From Falsirhodobacter algicola (GTDB lineage: Bacteria > Pseudomonadota > Alphaproteobacteria > Rhodobacterales > Rhodobacteraceae), in assembly GCF_018279165.1 (NCBI RefSeq), contig NZ_CP047289.1:558001-622000 (forward strand): a DNA stretch of 64,000 nucleotides, read 5' to 3'. The position numbers were made by a program, and so were the translations under genes. Under the pieces are notes generated by a model. The model was not told the origin of the DNA, made no database searches, and saw only the letters and a program-made list of their open reading frames with translations. This document shows, one piece after another, positions 48,148-57,463 of this stretch (position 1 is the first letter of the stretch; the number at the start of each line of letters is the position of its first letter).

Positions 48148-48839
48148 TGCCGCTCGCCGATCAACCGACCGTGCTGCTGGTGGAGGACGAACCCGCACAG
48201 CGGGAGGTTCTTGCCTACAACCTCGAGGCTGAGGGGCTGCGCGTCATTCAGGCCGCGAATGGCGAAGAGGCGCTGCTTCTGGTCGATGAGGCCGCGCCCG
48301 ATGTCGTCGTGCTGGACTGGATGATGCCCAACCTTTCTGGGATCGAGGTCTGCCGCCGCCTGAAGACACGGCCCGAAACGCGCAGCCTGCCGGTCATCAT
48401 GCTGTCGGCGCGGTCGGAGGAAGTGGACCGGGTGCGCGGGCTCGAGACGGGGGCGGACGATTACGTCGTGAAGCCCTATTCGGTGGTGGAGCTTCTGGCG
48501 CGTGTGCGGACGCAACTGCGCCGCTCGCGCCCGGCGGCGGTGGGGCTGATCCTCGAATGGGACGACATCCGCCTCGATTCCGAAACGCACCGAGTCTATC
48601 GCAGCGACAAGATCCTGAAACTCGGCCCGACCGAGTTTCGGCTGCTGACGACCTTCATGGAAAAGCCCGGCCGCGTCTTCAGCCGCGAGCAGTTGCTGGA
48701 CAGGGTCTGGGGCCGCGACATCTATGTCGACACGCGCACGGTGGATGTGCATATTGGGCGGCTGCGCAAGGCGCTGTGCGTGCATGGGGGCGATGATCCG
48801 CTGCGCACGGTGCGCGGGGCGGGATACGCCCTCGGCTGA
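48144..48839 (+). CDS. phoB: phosphate regulon response regulator PhoB
   Basis: A 231-residue OmpR-family regulator. The receiver domain has the acidic pair VEDEP, the phospho-acceptor Asp58 in VVLDWMMP and the conserved Lys in VVKPYS. The C-terminal winged helix ends RTVRGAGYAL. It binds PHO boxes such as that upstream of pstS, giving autoregulation of this operon. The kinase gene phoR does not follow it and is not in the window. Confidence 0.92.
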   Translation: MMPLADQPTVLLVEDEPAQREVLAYNLEAEGLRVIQAANGEEALLLVDEAAPDVVVLDWMMPNLSGIEVCRRLKTRPETRSLPVIMLSARSEEVDRVRGLETGADDYVVKPYSVVELLARVRTQLRRSRPAAVGLILEWDDIRLDSETHRVYRSDKILKLGPTEFRLLTTFMEKPGRVFSREQLLDRVWGRDIYVDTRTVDVHIGRLRKALCVHGGDDPLRTVRGAGYALG

Positions 48840-48859
48840 TCGGGGGTCGCGTCGTCCGG

Positions 48860-48883
48860 GCGCCGCTGGTAATATGGCGGCGC
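48860..48883 (+). other. weak stem-loop between phoB and cysE
   Basis: GCGCCGC and GCGGCGC form a 7-bp stem around a 10-nt loop; no T-run follows. It may be a weak transcript end or chance. Confidence 0.3.
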
Positions 48884-48900
48884 AACCCGGAGGACCGTCC

Positions 48901-49704
48901 ATGGCAGAAACCCGCACCAATATCTCCACGCTCGACCCGATCTGGCAGCGGATCTGCGAAGAGGCGCAGCAGGCGATCCGGGACGAGCCGCTGATCGGCG
49001 GCTTCGTGCATGCCAGCCTGCTGCATCATCCGACGATGGATCGCGCGCTGGCCTATCGTTTCGCGCTGAAGCTGTCCTCCAACGATATGAGCGAGCAGAT
49101 CCTGCGGGAGATCGGCGAAGAGGCCTATGCCGCCAGCCCCGACATCGTTCAGGCGGCGCGGGCCGATCTGACGGCGGTCTTCGATCGCGATCCAGCCTGC
49201 CATCGGTATTTGCAGCCTATGCTATACTTCAAGGGATATCAGGCGCTGCAAGCCTATCGCATCGGCCATTGGCTCTGGACCCAAGGGCGCCGGGATATGG
49301 CCTATTTCGTGCAGATGCGCGTGTCCGAGGTGTTCGGCGTCGATGTGCATCCGGCGGCGAAGGTCGGCCGCGGGGTGATGATCGACCACGCCCATTCCAT
49401 CGTCATCGGTGAGACGGCGATCGTGGGGGACAACGTCTCCATGCTGCATTCGGTGACGCTGGGCGGTACGGGAAAGCAGGACGGCGATCGGCATCCCAAG
49501 ATCGAGGATGGGGTGATGATCGGCGCGGGGGCAAAGGTGCTGGGGAACATCACGGTCGGCCATTGCAGCCGAATCGCCGCGGGCTCCGTCGTGCTGCGCG
49601 ACGTGCCGCCCTGCACCACGGTGGCCGGTGTGCCCGCCCGCGTGGTGGGCGAGGCCGGATGCGATCAACCGTCGATCAACATGGACCAACTCGTCAAAGA
49701 CTGA
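48901..49704 (+). CDS. cysE: serine O-acetyltransferase
   Basis: Transfers acetyl from acetyl-CoA to serine, giving O-acetylserine for cysteine synthesis. The 267-residue protein has the helical N-terminal domain and the C-terminal left-handed beta helix with HAHSIVIGETAIVGDN, LHSVTLGGTGK and AGSVVLRDVP. A good Shine-Dalgarno (CCGGAGGA) precedes ATG 48901. Probably its own transcription unit, closed by the terminator after it. Confidence 0.94.
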   Translation: MAETRTNISTLDPIWQRICEEAQQAIRDEPLIGGFVHASLLHHPTMDRALAYRFALKLSSNDMSEQILREIGEEAYAASPDIVQAARADLTAVFDRDPACHRYLQPMLYFKGYQALQAYRIGHWLWTQGRRDMAYFVQMRVSEVFGVDVHPAAKVGRGVMIDHAHSIVIGETAIVGDNVSMLHSVTLGGTGKQDGDRHPKIEDGVMIGAGAKVLGNITVGHCSRIAAGSVVLRDVPPCTTVAGVPARVVGEAGCDQPSINMDQLVKD

Positions 49705-49713
49705 TCCAAATGA

Positions 49714-49745
49714 AAACGGCCGGAGGCAGATGCCTCCGGCCGTTT
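49714..49745. terminator. terminator between convergent cysE and pdhC
   Basis: AAACGGCCGGAGGC and GCCTCCGGCCGTTT form a 14-bp perfect stem with loop AGAT. A run of A or T lies at the base on both sides, so it can act in both directions in the 63-bp gap. Confidence 0.8.
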
Positions 49746-49767
49746 GCACGATCGTAGGATGCTGGCC

Positions 49768-51114
49768 TCAGGCCAGCATCGCCATCGGATTTTCGAGGTT
49801 CTCGACGATCGCCTTCATCAGTTCGGCGCCGAGCGCGCCGTCGATCACCCGGTGATCGACCGAAAGCGTCATCGACATCATCGTCGCGACCGTCAGTTCG
49901 CCATCTTTCCCGACGACCGGCTTCTTCAGCCCGGCACCGACGGCGAGGATCGCCCCATGCGGCGGGTTGATGACCGCGTCGAAGTTCTCGATCCCGAACA
50001 TGCCAAGGTTGGAGATCGCGAAGCTGCCGCCCTGATATTCATGGGGGGCAAGCTTCTTGTTCCGTGCCCGTGCCGCCAGATCCTTCATCTCGGCCGACAG
50101 GGTCGAGAGCGATTTCTGATCGGCATCCTTCAGCACCGGCGTGAAGAGACCGCCTTCGATGGCGACGGCCACGGCGACATCCGACGGCTTCAGCTTCAGG
50201 ATGCGGTCGCCGGCCCAGACGGCGTTCGCACCCGGAACCTGTTGGAGTGCCAGCGCACAGGCCTTGATGATGAAGTCGTTGACCGACAGCTTCACACCGC
50301 GACCTTCGAGCTGCGCGTTCAGCGTCGCCCGGAACTTCATCAGCGGATCGAGATTCACATCTCGGCGCAGATAGAAGTGCGGAATTGTCTGCTTGGCTTC
50401 GGTCAGACGGGCCGCGACGGTGCGGCGCATGCCGTCCAGCGCGACTTCCTCATAGGGGCGGCCGTCATACATCTTCTTGACGGCATCGGCGCTGCTCGCG
50501 GCGGGTGCCACGGGGGCGGCGGCCTTCGGTGCGTCGGCTTTGGGCGCAGCCGCAGCCTCGGGTGCAGCGCCGGCTTTCGCCGCCTCCACATCCGCGCGGA
50601 TGATGCGGCCATGCGGGCCGGAGCCCTTTAGCTGCGTCAGATCAAGCCCTTTGTCCTTGGCGATGCGGCGGGCGAGGGGCGAGGCGAAGACGCGTTTGCC
50701 ATCCGCCACCGGCGCCGGAAGCGCGCCGGGTGCAACACGTCCAGCCGGAGCCGGCTGTTCGGACTTCGATGCGCCCTTGCCGGCGCCCTCGGGCTCGACC
50801 TGCTCTTGCCGGCCGGCTTTCTCGTCTTCGGTGTCGGCCTTCTGCGCCTCGGTGCCCTCGGGCACCTCCTCACCATCCTCGACGAGGATGGCGATCGGCT
50901 GGTTGACCTTCACGCCCGACGTGCCTTCGGCGATGAGGATCTTACCCATCGTGCCTTCGTCCACGGCCTCGAATTCCATCGTGGCCTTGTCGGTCTCGAT
51001 TTCGGCGAGGATCATGCCGGAGGTGACTTCGTCACCCTCCTTCACATGCCATTTCGCCAGCGTCCCTTCCTCCATCGTGGGGGAGAGGGCGGGCATCAGG
51101 ATCTCGGTTGCCAT
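49768..51114 (-). CDS. pdhC: pyruvate dehydrogenase E2, dihydrolipoyl acetyltransferase
   Basis: The E2 core of the pyruvate dehydrogenase complex, which transfers acetyl from lipoamide to coenzyme A. The 448-residue protein has one lipoyl domain at about 1-78 (lipoyl Lys43 in ETDKATM), an Ala/Pro/Glu-rich linker, a peripheral subunit-binding domain at about 140-180 ([13 protein letters not shown]) and the catalytic domain with DHRVIDGA, His near 421. Third gene of pdhA-pdhB-pdhC. Confidence 0.95.
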   Translation of the reverse strand: MATEILMPALSPTMEEGTLAKWHVKEGDEVTSGMILAEIETDKATMEFEAVDEGTMGKILIAEGTSGVKVNQPIAILVEDGEEVPEGTEAQKADTEDEKAGRQEQVEPEGAGKGASKSEQPAPAGRVAPGALPAPVADGKRVFASPLARRIAKDKGLDLTQLKGSGPHGRIIRADVEAAKAGAAPEAAAAPKADAPKAAAPVAPAASSADAVKKMYDGRPYEEVALDGMRRTVAARLTEAKQTIPHFYLRRDVNLDPLMKFRATLNAQLEGRGVKLSVNDFIIKACALALQQVPGANAVWAGDRILKLKPSDVAVAVAIEGGLFTPVLKDADQKSLSTLSAEMKDLAARARNKKLAPHEYQGGSFAISNLGMFGIENFDAVINPPHGAILAVGAGLKKPVVGKDGELTVATMMSMTLSVDHRVIDGALGAELMKAIVENLENPMAMLA

Positions 51115-51124
51115 GCGTCCCTCC

Positions 51125-52519
51125 TCAGCGATAGCAGACGGATTTCACGGCCTCGATCACCTCGGCCGTGGTGACGAGCGCCAGTTTCTCAAGGTTGGCC
51201 GCATAGGGCATGGGCACATCCTTGCCGGTCAGGTTGATCACCGGCGCATCCAGATAGTCGAAGGCCTGCTGCATGATCGTGGCGGAGATGTGGTTGCCGA
51301 TCGCACCGACCGGGAAGCCTTCCTCCACCGTGACGCAGCGGTTCGTCTTGCGCACGGATTCCAGAACCGTTTCGTAATCGATCGGGCGCAGGGTGCGCAG
51401 GTCGATCACTTCGGCTTCGATCCCGTCCTCGGCCAGCTTGTCCGCCGCTTCGAGGGCGTAGGTCATGCCGATCCCGAACGAGACGATGGTCACGTCCTTG
51501 CCCTCGCGCCAGATGCGCGCCTTGCCGAACGGGATGGTGAAATCATCCATCACCGGAACGTCGAAGGACCGGCCGTAGAGGATTTCGTTCTCGAGGAAGA
51601 TGACCGGGTTCGGATCGCGGATCGCCTGTTTCAGCAGACCTTTGGCATCGGCTGCCGAATAGGGCATCACCACCTTCAGGCCCGGAATATGGGCGTACCA
51701 TGCGGCATAGTCTTGGCTGTGCTGCGCGCCCACGCGGGCGGCGGCACCGTTCGGACCGCGGAACACGATCGGGCAGCCCATCTGACCGCCGGACATGTAG
51801 AGCGTCTTGGCGGCGGAGTTGATGATCTGGTCGATCGCCTGCATGGCGAAGTTGAAGGTCATGAACTCCACGATCGGGTTCAGACCGCCGAAGGCCGCGC
51901 CCACGGCCAGACCGGCAAAGCCATGCTCGGTGATCGGAGTATCGACGACGCGCTTGGCGCCGAACTCGTCCAGCAGGCCTTGGCTGATCTTGTAGGCACC
52001 CTGATACTCGGCGACTTCCTCGCCCATCAGGAAGACCTTGTCGTTGCCGCGCATCTCTTCGGCCATGGCTTCGCGCAGGGCTTCCCGCACGGTCATGGTC
52101 TTCATCTCGGTGCCTTCGGGCCAATCGGGCGAGCGGTCGCGCTTGCCGGGAACCGCAGTGCCGGGCGAGGTGACGACCGGCTGGTCCATATGCTTGGCTT
52201 CGGAGCCTTCGGGCTTCTCGGGCTGCTTTTCTTCGGCGGGCTGGGCCGGGGCCTCGGCCACGTCGTCGACGCTTTCGCCTTCTTCGATCAGAACGGCGAT
52301 CGGGGTGTTGACCTTCACACCGGCGGTGCCTTCGGCGATCAGGATCTTGCCGATGATACCCTCATCGACCGCCTCGAACTCCATCGTGGCCTTGTCCGTC
52401 TCGATCTCGGCCATGACTTGGCCGGATTTGACCTCGTCACCTTCCTTGACCAGCCACTTGGCCAGCGTGCCTTCTTCCATCGTCGGCGACAGGGCCGGCA
52501 TCAGAACTTGCGTTGCCAT
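51125..52519 (-). CDS. pdhB: pyruvate dehydrogenase E1 beta with N-terminal lipoyl domain
   Basis: E1 beta subunit, 464 residues. The first 80 or so form a lipoyl domain (Lys43 in ETDKATM) nearly identical to that of PdhC, joined by a Pro/Glu/Ala linker to the transketolase-like E1 beta body ([29 protein letters not shown]). A lipoyl domain on E1 beta is known in alphaproteobacteria. ATG 52519 gives [10 protein letters not shown]. pdhC follows after 10 bp. Confidence 0.95.
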   Translation of the reverse strand: MATQVLMPALSPTMEEGTLAKWLVKEGDEVKSGQVMAEIETDKATMEFEAVDEGIIGKILIAEGTAGVKVNTPIAVLIEEGESVDDVAEAPAQPAEEKQPEKPEGSEAKHMDQPVVTSPGTAVPGKRDRSPDWPEGTEMKTMTVREALREAMAEEMRGNDKVFLMGEEVAEYQGAYKISQGLLDEFGAKRVVDTPITEHGFAGLAVGAAFGGLNPIVEFMTFNFAMQAIDQIINSAAKTLYMSGGQMGCPIVFRGPNGAAARVGAQHSQDYAAWYAHIPGLKVVMPYSAADAKGLLKQAIRDPNPVIFLENEILYGRSFDVPVMDDFTIPFGKARIWREGKDVTIVSFGIGMTYALEAADKLAEDGIEAEVIDLRTLRPIDYETVLESVRKTNRCVTVEEGFPVGAIGNHISATIMQQAFDYLDAPVINLTGKDVPMPYAANLEKLALVTTAEVIEAVKSVCYR

Positions 52520-52532
52520 GGTATCGCCTCCC

Positions 52533-53522
52533 TTACGCGTAAATATCCGTCCAGAGCTCGGACACATCCGGCTCCGGGCTTTCCTTCGCGAACTCGGCGG
52601 ATTCGTTCACGACGGCTTTGATGTCTTTGTCGATCGCCTTCAGTTCCTCGTCCGAGGCATGGCCGCCGGTGACCAGAAGGTCGCGGACATGTTCGATCGG
52701 GTCCTTCTCGGAGCGCATCTTCTCCACCTCGTCCCGCGTGCGGTATTTCGCCGGGTCGGACATGGAGTGGCCGCGATAGCGGTAGGTGTTCATCTCGAGG
52801 ATGTAGGGGCCTTTGCCCGCGCGGCAGTATTCCACCGCCTTCTGACCGGCGGCCTTCACGGCCAGCACGTCCATGCCGTCCACAGCCTCGCCGGCGATGC
52901 CGTAAGCCGCGCCGCGTTCCCAATAGGAGGGCGACTTGGTGGAGCGCTTCACGCTCGTGCCCATGGCGTATTGGTTGTTCTCGATCACGAAGATGACCGG
53001 CAGGTTCCACAGCTGCGCCATGTTGTAGGTCTCATAGACCTGACCTTGGTTCGCTGCGCCGTCGCCGAAATAGGTGAAGGTCACGCCGCCGTTTTCCAGA
53101 TAGGCATCGGCAAAGGCCAGACCGGCGCCGATCGGCACCTGCGCCGCCACGATGCCGTGCCCGCCGTAGAAATGCTTCTCGCGGCTGAACATGTGCATGG
53201 AGCCGCCCTTGCCTTTGGAGTAGCCCCCCTCACGGCCGGTCAACTCGGCCATAACGCCCTTGGCGTCCATGCCGCAGGCCAGCATATGGCCGTGATCGCG
53301 ATAGGAGGTGACACGCTTGTCGCCTTCCTGCGCCGCAGCCTCGAGGCCGACGACGACCGCTTCCTGCCCGATATAGAGGTGGCAGAAGCCGCCGATCAGG
53401 CCCATGCCGTAAAGCTGGCCGGCCTTTTCCTCAAACCGCCGGATCAGCAGCATGTCGCGGTAATAGCCAAGGAGCTCGTCCTTGGAAACGTTGGGCAAAT
53501 CGGCCGGAGATTTGTTGGCCAT
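52533..53522 (-). CDS. pdhA: pyruvate dehydrogenase E1 alpha
   Basis: E1 alpha subunit, 329 residues, which with E1 beta decarboxylates pyruvate and acetylates lipoamide. The thiamine diphosphate motif runs from GDGAANQG to VIENN, and the phosphorylation-loop region has [17 protein letters not shown] 53522 has GGAGGAGGA just upstream. A conspicuous dyad lies 29 bp before the start. Confidence 0.95.
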   Translation of the reverse strand: MANKSPADLPNVSKDELLGYYRDMLLIRRFEEKAGQLYGMGLIGGFCHLYIGQEAVVVGLEAAAQEGDKRVTSYRDHGHMLACGMDAKGVMAELTGREGGYSKGKGGSMHMFSREKHFYGGHGIVAAQVPIGAGLAFADAYLENGGVTFTYFGDGAANQGQVYETYNMAQLWNLPVIFVIENNQYAMGTSVKRSTKSPSYWERGAAYGIAGEAVDGMDVLAVKAAGQKAVEYCRAGKGPYILEMNTYRYRGHSMSDPAKYRTRDEVEKMRSEKDPIEHVRDLLVTGGHASDEELKAIDKDIKAVVNESAEFAKESPEPDVSELWTDIYA

Positions 53523-53550
53523 CGCGTCCTCCTCCACCAGAAAGCGGAAA

Positions 53551-53568
53551 TAGTTTAGCATTAAACTA
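53551..53568. promoter_or_regulatory. candidate operator or 5'-UTR hairpin upstream of pdhA
   Basis: TAGTTTAGCATTAAACTA is a perfect 7-bp inverted repeat with a 4-bp centre, AT-rich in a GC-rich region. It lies 29-46 bp before the pdhA start and just downstream of the predicted -10 box. It could be a repressor site or a hairpin at the start of the mRNA. Confidence 0.5.
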
Positions 53569-53575
53569 CCTGTAG

Positions 53576-53603
53576 CGCATATGCTCGCAGGTGTGTAGCG
53601 CAA
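53576..53603 (-). promoter_or_regulatory. possible promoter of pdhABC
   Basis: On the minus strand TTGCGC (53603-53598) and TATGCG (53581-53576) are 16 bp apart. Two copies of TGTAGCGCA, at 53571-53579 and 53594-53602, overlap it at a 23-bp pitch. The match to consensus is moderate. Confidence 0.3.
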
Positions 53604-53641
53604 AAGTGCGCGGGTCGTTCTCAGCCCGATCTAGGGCGGTG

Positions 53642-53941
53642 TCAGCGTATGACGATCTCATCCTTGCGCATATAGCCGAGGATCTCCCGAGCCTGCTGAT
53701 CGAGCAGGTCGAGATCGAGGTAATCGTTGGACAGGCGTTTGGTCAGGTTGCGGACATTGTCCAGCTCGCCCTGAAGGCGGTCGCGTTCGGCGGTCAGTTC
53801 GGCCGTTTCGGCGCGGATCTGAACCTGCTGGAACACGCCGTAATCCCCTTGGACGGCAGCGAAGGTGAAATAAAGGCCCAATGTGGCCAATGCCATGACA
53901 TAGATCACGGCGCCAAGGGACAGGCGGTTGGTCTGTTTCAT
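53642..53941 (-). CDS. FtsB/DivIC-like septum formation initiator
   Basis: A 99-residue protein with one N-terminal membrane helix (about 10-30) and a coiled coil (about 40-80, RAETAELTAERDRLQGELDN), the layout of FtsB. FtsB-type proteins join FtsL and FtsQ at the division site. ATG 53941 (MKQTNRL) is used. It lies between fba and pdhA, a position common in alphaproteobacteria. The family is divergent, so the name is by architecture and context. Confidence 0.8.
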   Translation of the reverse strand: MKQTNRLSLGAVIYVMALATLGLYFTFAAVQGDYGVFQQVQIRAETAELTAERDRLQGELDNVRNLTKRLSNDYLDLDLLDQQAREILGYMRKDEIVIR

Positions 53942-54013
53942 CTTCTGCCTCGCACCGCGCCTGACCGCCGGCGCATCGGCGCAATGATGACACAAGCGCC
54001 CGGCAAGGCAAAG

Positions 54014-54039
54014 AGCCTCCCGGCACGGGCCGGGAGGCT
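54014..54039 (-). terminator. terminator after class I aldolase gene
   Basis: Read on the minus strand, AGCCTCCCGGC pairs with GCCGGGAGGCT around a 4-nt loop (11-bp stem), followed by CTTTGCC. It starts 8 bp after the aldolase stop codon. The T-run is short, so termination may be partial. Confidence 0.6.
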
Positions 54040-54046
54040 GCGGGGC

Positions 54047-54976
54047 TTATTCGTTGCCCTTGTAGATGTTCACCAGCTTGCCCAGCATCGCCAGCGCATC
54101 CTCGCGCGAGCGCTGGAACGAGTTGCGCCCGATGATGGAGCCGTTGCCGCCGCCCGCCAGAATGGCGCGCGCATCGTCGTAGACGGCATCCTCGCCCTTG
54201 GCCGCACCGCCCGAGAAGACGATGATCCGGCGACCGGCGAAGCTTGCCTGAACGCAGTGGCGCACACGATCCGCCAGTTCCGCGATCGGGATCTGCTGCG
54301 CGTCGTAGACCTTCTTGGCCTCGGGCTGCATGATGTGGTCGGTGGAGAGTTTGATCTTGATGATATGCGCGCCCAGAAGCGCCGCGACATGCGCGGCATA
54401 GGCGGACACGTCGATCGCAGTTTCGCCTTCCTTCGTGATGGCCTCGCCGCGCGGATAGGACCAGATCACCGTCGCGACGCCCTTGGCCGCCGCTTCCTTG
54501 CGCATTTCCACGATCTCTTCGAACATGTCGAGGGCCATGTCCGAACCGGGATAGATGGTGAAACCGATCGCCGAGCAGCCGAGGCGCAGCGCATCATCGA
54601 CCGAGGCGGTGATCGCTTGGTTCTTGCCCGCCGTGTCCGACATCAGCGAGTTGGCGGAGTTCACCTTCAGGATCGTCGGGATCTGACCGGCATAGGTGTC
54701 GGCGCCGGCCTCCAGCGGACCCAGCGGGGCGGCATAGGCCGACATGCCCGCATCGATCGCAAGCTGGTAGTGGTAATGCGGGTCATACCCTTCGGCATTG
54801 GGCGCGAAGCTGCGCGCGGGGCCATGCTCGAACCCTTGATCCACCGGCAGGATGATCATCTTGCCGGTGCCGCCCAGCTTCCCCTCCGACAACATCCGGG
54901 CGAGGTTCGCCTTCACGCCGGGGGTTTCCCCTTCGTAGTTGGCGAGGATCTTCTGGACTTTCCTGCTGGTGCGCAT
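54047..54976 (-). CDS. fbaB: class I fructose-bisphosphate aldolase (FbaB/DhnA type)
   Basis: A 309-residue archaeal-type class I aldolase, which cleaves fructose 1,6-bisphosphate through a Schiff-base lysine without metal. Motifs are LPVDQGFEHGP near the N terminus, IWSYPRG, the lysine-bearing HIIKIKLSTD, and the phosphate-binding VFSGGAAKGE and GGGNGSIIGRN stretches. It stands next to pgk on the same strand, consistent with a glycolytic role. Confidence 0.9.
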   Translation of the reverse strand: MRTSRKVQKILANYEGETPGVKANLARMLSEGKLGGTGKMIILPVDQGFEHGPARSFAPNAEGYDPHYHYQLAIDAGMSAYAAPLGPLEAGADTYAGQIPTILKVNSANSLMSDTAGKNQAITASVDDALRLGCSAIGFTIYPGSDMALDMFEEIVEMRKEAAAKGVATVIWSYPRGEAITKEGETAIDVSAYAAHVAALLGAHIIKIKLSTDHIMQPEAKKVYDAQQIPIAELADRVRHCVQASFAGRRIIVFSGGAAKGEDAVYDDARAILAGGGNGSIIGRNSFQRSREDALAMLGKLVNIYKGNE

Positions 54977-55004
54977 GTCTCTTCCCTATGCTGACTGCTC
55001 GGGG

Positions 55005-55033
55005 AAGGTAGAGGGGGGCGCGAAGGCTGACAA
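55005..55033 (-). promoter_or_regulatory. possible promoter of fbaB
   Basis: Minus-strand TTGTCA (55033-55028) and TACCTT (55010-55005) are 17 bp apart, about 30 bp before the aldolase start. Moderate match to consensus. Confidence 0.4.
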
Positions 55034-55063
55034 TGCAGTTCGCGCTAACACCCCGTCGATTTG

Positions 55064-56254
55064 TCAGACGTGTAGTGCCTTCACGCCCGGAAGCTCCTTG
55101 CCTTCCATCCATTCGAGGAAAGCGCCGCCCGCGGTGGAGATATAGGTGAAGCGTTCCGCCGCCCCGGCCTTGTTCAGCGCGGCCACGGTATCGCCCCCGC
55201 CAGCGACCGAAACGAGCTGTCCGGCCTCGGTCAGTTCGGCGGCGCGGGCGGCTGCGGCGTTGGTGGCGGTGTCGAAGGGCTCGATCTCGAAGGCGCCGAG
55301 CGGGCCGTTCCAGATCAGCGTCTTGGCCTTGCCGAAGGCCATCGCCACATGGGCCACGCTTTCCGGTCCGGCATCGAGGATCATCGCATCGGGCGGGCAG
55401 GCTTCGGCCAGCACCGTCTCGCTTGCGGCGCCTGCCTTGAACTCCCGCGCGACGACGACATCGAGCGGCAGGATGATCTCGCAGCCGGCAGCCTGCGCCT
55501 TGGCGAGGATCTCGCGGGCGGTGTCGGCCATGTCGCGTTCGGCAAGGCTCTTGCCGACTTCGATGCCCTGCGCCACGAGGAAGGTATTGGCCATGCCGCC
55601 ACCGATCACAAGATGATCGACCTTGCCGACGAGGTTGCCCAGCAGATCGAGCTTCGTGGACACCTTCGCCCCGCCGACCACCGCAACCACCGGACGCGCC
55701 GGAGAGCCGAGCGCCGCATCCAGCGCCTTCAGCTCCGCTTCCATCAGGCGGCCCGCCGCCGACGGCAGCATCCGCGCGATCCCTTCGGTCGAGGCATGGG
55801 CCCGGTGCGCGGCGGAAAACGCATCGTTGACGTAAATGTCACCGAGCGCGGCCATCGCCGAGGCCAGTTCGGGATCGTTCTTTTCCTCGCCGGCATGGAA
55901 GCGGGTGTTCTCCAGCAGGACGACCTCGCCCTCGGATGCGCTTTCGATCGCGGTACGGGCGGCATCGCCAATGCAATCCTCGGCGAAATTCACTCGCATC
56001 CCGAGGGCACGTTCCAGTGCGGGAAGGATGTGGCGCAGGCTCATCTCCGGGACGGGCTGGCCCTTCGGGCGGCCGAAATGGGCCAGCAGCACCGGCAGGC
56101 CGCCGGCCTGAACGATGTCGCGCACCGTGGGCACGATCTTCTCGATGCGGGTGGCATCGGTCACGACGCCATCCTCCATCGGGACGTTGACGTCCACGCG
56201 CACCAGCACGGTCTTGCCCTGCAGATCCATGTCGTCCAGCGTTTTCCAGGTCAT
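55064..56254 (-). CDS. pgk: phosphoglycerate kinase
   Basis: Reversible phosphate transfer between 1,3-bisphosphoglycerate and ADP. The 396-residue protein has the N-domain motif [14 protein letters not shown] with [18 protein letters not shown], and the nucleotide-binding C-domain with [14 protein letters not shown] and [15 protein letters not shown] 56254 (MTWKTLDDM) has GAGGAGGT upstream. It is divergent from the cyclophilin pair. Confidence 0.97.
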   Translation of the reverse strand: MTWKTLDDMDLQGKTVLVRVDVNVPMEDGVVTDATRIEKIVPTVRDIVQAGGLPVLLAHFGRPKGQPVPEMSLRHILPALERALGMRVNFAEDCIGDAARTAIESASEGEVVLLENTRFHAGEEKNDPELASAMAALGDIYVNDAFSAAHRAHASTEGIARMLPSAAGRLMEAELKALDAALGSPARPVVAVVGGAKVSTKLDLLGNLVGKVDHLVIGGGMANTFLVAQGIEVGKSLAERDMADTAREILAKAQAAGCEIILPLDVVVAREFKAGAASETVLAEACPPDAMILDAGPESVAHVAMAFGKAKTLIWNGPLGAFEIEPFDTATNAAAARAAELTEAGQLVSVAGGGDTVAALNKAGAAERFTYISTAGGAFLEWMEGKELPGVKALHV

Positions 56255-56278
56255 TGGAACCTCCTCTTGGCTTGGCGC

Positions 56279-56308
56279 AAGTAGCACCGGATCACCCCCG
56301 AAGGTCAA
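56279..56308 (-). promoter_or_regulatory. possible promoter of pgk
   Basis: Minus-strand TTGACC (56308-56303) and CTACTT (56284-56279) are 18 bp apart, 25 bp upstream of the pgk ATG. Tentative. Confidence 0.3.
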
Positions 56309-56373
56309 CGGTGCCTTTTCACCGGGCGCCGGGCGCATTACGTTCCGCCCCGGAACCACAAAGGAGAGGCCCG

Positions 56374-56880
56374 ATGGCCGAGATCAAGGATCCCGAAAAC
56401 ACGATCATCATGACGCTGAAGGACGGCGACGTGGTGATCCAGCTTCTGCCCGACGTGGCCCCGAAGCATACGGAGCGTATGAAGGAGCTGGCCCGCGCCG
56501 GCGCCTATGACAACGTCGTCTTCCACCGCGTCATCGAAGGCTTCATGGCCCAGACGGGCGATGTGGAGAATGGCAATGCCGAGCAGGGGTTCGACCTGCG
56601 CCGCGCCGGTACGGGCGGATCGGACCTGCCGGACCTGCCGGCCGAATTCTCCAAGATCCCGCATGCCCGCGGCAGCCTTGGGGCCGCACGTTCGATGAAC
56701 CCGAACTCGGCCAACAGCCAGTTCTTCATCAACTTCAAGGATAACGATTTCCTGAACGGCCAATACACCGTTTACGGCCAAGTCGTCAGCGGGATGGAGT
56801 TCGTGGACAAGATCGTCCGGGGCGAGCCGCCGCAGAACCCCGACCGCATGATCCGCGTGCGCGTGGCCGCCGATGCGTAA
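56374..56880 (+). CDS. ppiB: cytoplasmic cyclophilin-type peptidyl-prolyl isomerase
   Basis: A 168-residue cyclophilin that speeds cis-trans isomerisation of proline peptide bonds. No signal peptide; the core has [16 protein letters not shown] with the catalytic Arg, and [21 protein letters not shown] in the active-site wall. ATG 56374 follows AAAGGAGAGG. It overlaps the second cyclophilin gene by 8 bp. Confidence 0.93.
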   Translation: MAEIKDPENTIIMTLKDGDVVIQLLPDVAPKHTERMKELARAGAYDNVVFHRVIEGFMAQTGDVENGNAEQGFDLRRAGTGGSDLPDLPAEFSKIPHARGSLGAARSMNPNSANSQFFINFKDNDFLNGQYTVYGQVVSGMEFVDKIVRGEPPQNPDRMIRVRVAADA

Positions 56881-57427
56881 GCTGGCGCTTGCCGCGGCGC
56901 TGTGCCTTGGGGCGGTTCCCGCCTTGGCGCAGGAGGATGGGCCGGGCCCGAACCTCGTGATCGACATCGCGGGGCAGGGTGCGAATGGCGAGGTCGTGAT
57001 CGACCTGCGCCCCGACCTTGCGCCCAAACACGTCGCCCAGATCGTGAAGCTGGCCGAATCCGGTCAGTACGACGATGTGGTGTTCCACCGCGTCATCGAC
57101 GGCTTCATGGCCCAGACGGGCGATGTCGAGTTCGGCAAGGGCGGCTCTACGGCCCGTGCGGGCATGGGCGGTTCGGACCTGCCGGACATCCCGGCCGAGT
57201 TCACCTCGACCCCGTTCCAGCGCGGCACGGTGGGCATGGCCCGTTCGCAGGATCCGGATTCGGCGAACAGCCAGTTCTTCATCATGTTCGCGCCGGGCGA
57301 TTTCCTGAACGGCCAGTACACGGTCGTCGGTCAGGTGATCAGCGGCATGGACGTGGTGGATGCGATCACCCGGGGCGAGCCGCCGCGCAACCCCGATCGC
57401 ATGGTCCATGTGACGGTTCAGAACTGA
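56873..57427 (+). CDS. periplasmic cyclophilin-type peptidyl-prolyl isomerase
   Basis: A 184-residue cyclophilin with a signal peptide ([21 protein letters not shown]), so a periplasmic counterpart of its upstream neighbour. The core [17 protein letters not shown] and ANSQFFIMFAPGDFLNGQY closely matches the cytoplasmic copy, suggesting tandem duplication followed by gain of an export signal. A strong terminator follows. Confidence 0.93.
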   Translation: MRKLALAAALCLGAVPALAQEDGPGPNLVIDIAGQGANGEVVIDLRPDLAPKHVAQIVKLAESGQYDDVVFHRVIDGFMAQTGDVEFGKGGSTARAGMGGSDLPDIPAEFTSTPFQRGTVGMARSQDPDSANSQFFIMFAPGDFLNGQYTVVGQVISGMDVVDAITRGEPPRNPDRMVHVTVQN

Positions 57428-57433
57428 GATATG

Positions 57434-57460
57434 GAAAGGCCCCCGATCCGGGGGCCTTTC
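57434..57460. terminator. terminator between cyclophilins and DUF475 gene
   Basis: GAAAGGCCCCCG and CGGGGGCCTTTC form a 12-bp stem with loop ATC; A and T runs at the base make it usable from both sides. It lies in the 36-bp gap between convergent genes. Confidence 0.8.
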
Positions 57461-57463
57461 GCG

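Noticed and set aside
50477-52621. 714-codon plus-strand open frame opposite pdhC and pdhB
   Set aside because: Contains mirrored repeats caused by the duplicated lipoyl domains on the other strand; no independent protein signal.
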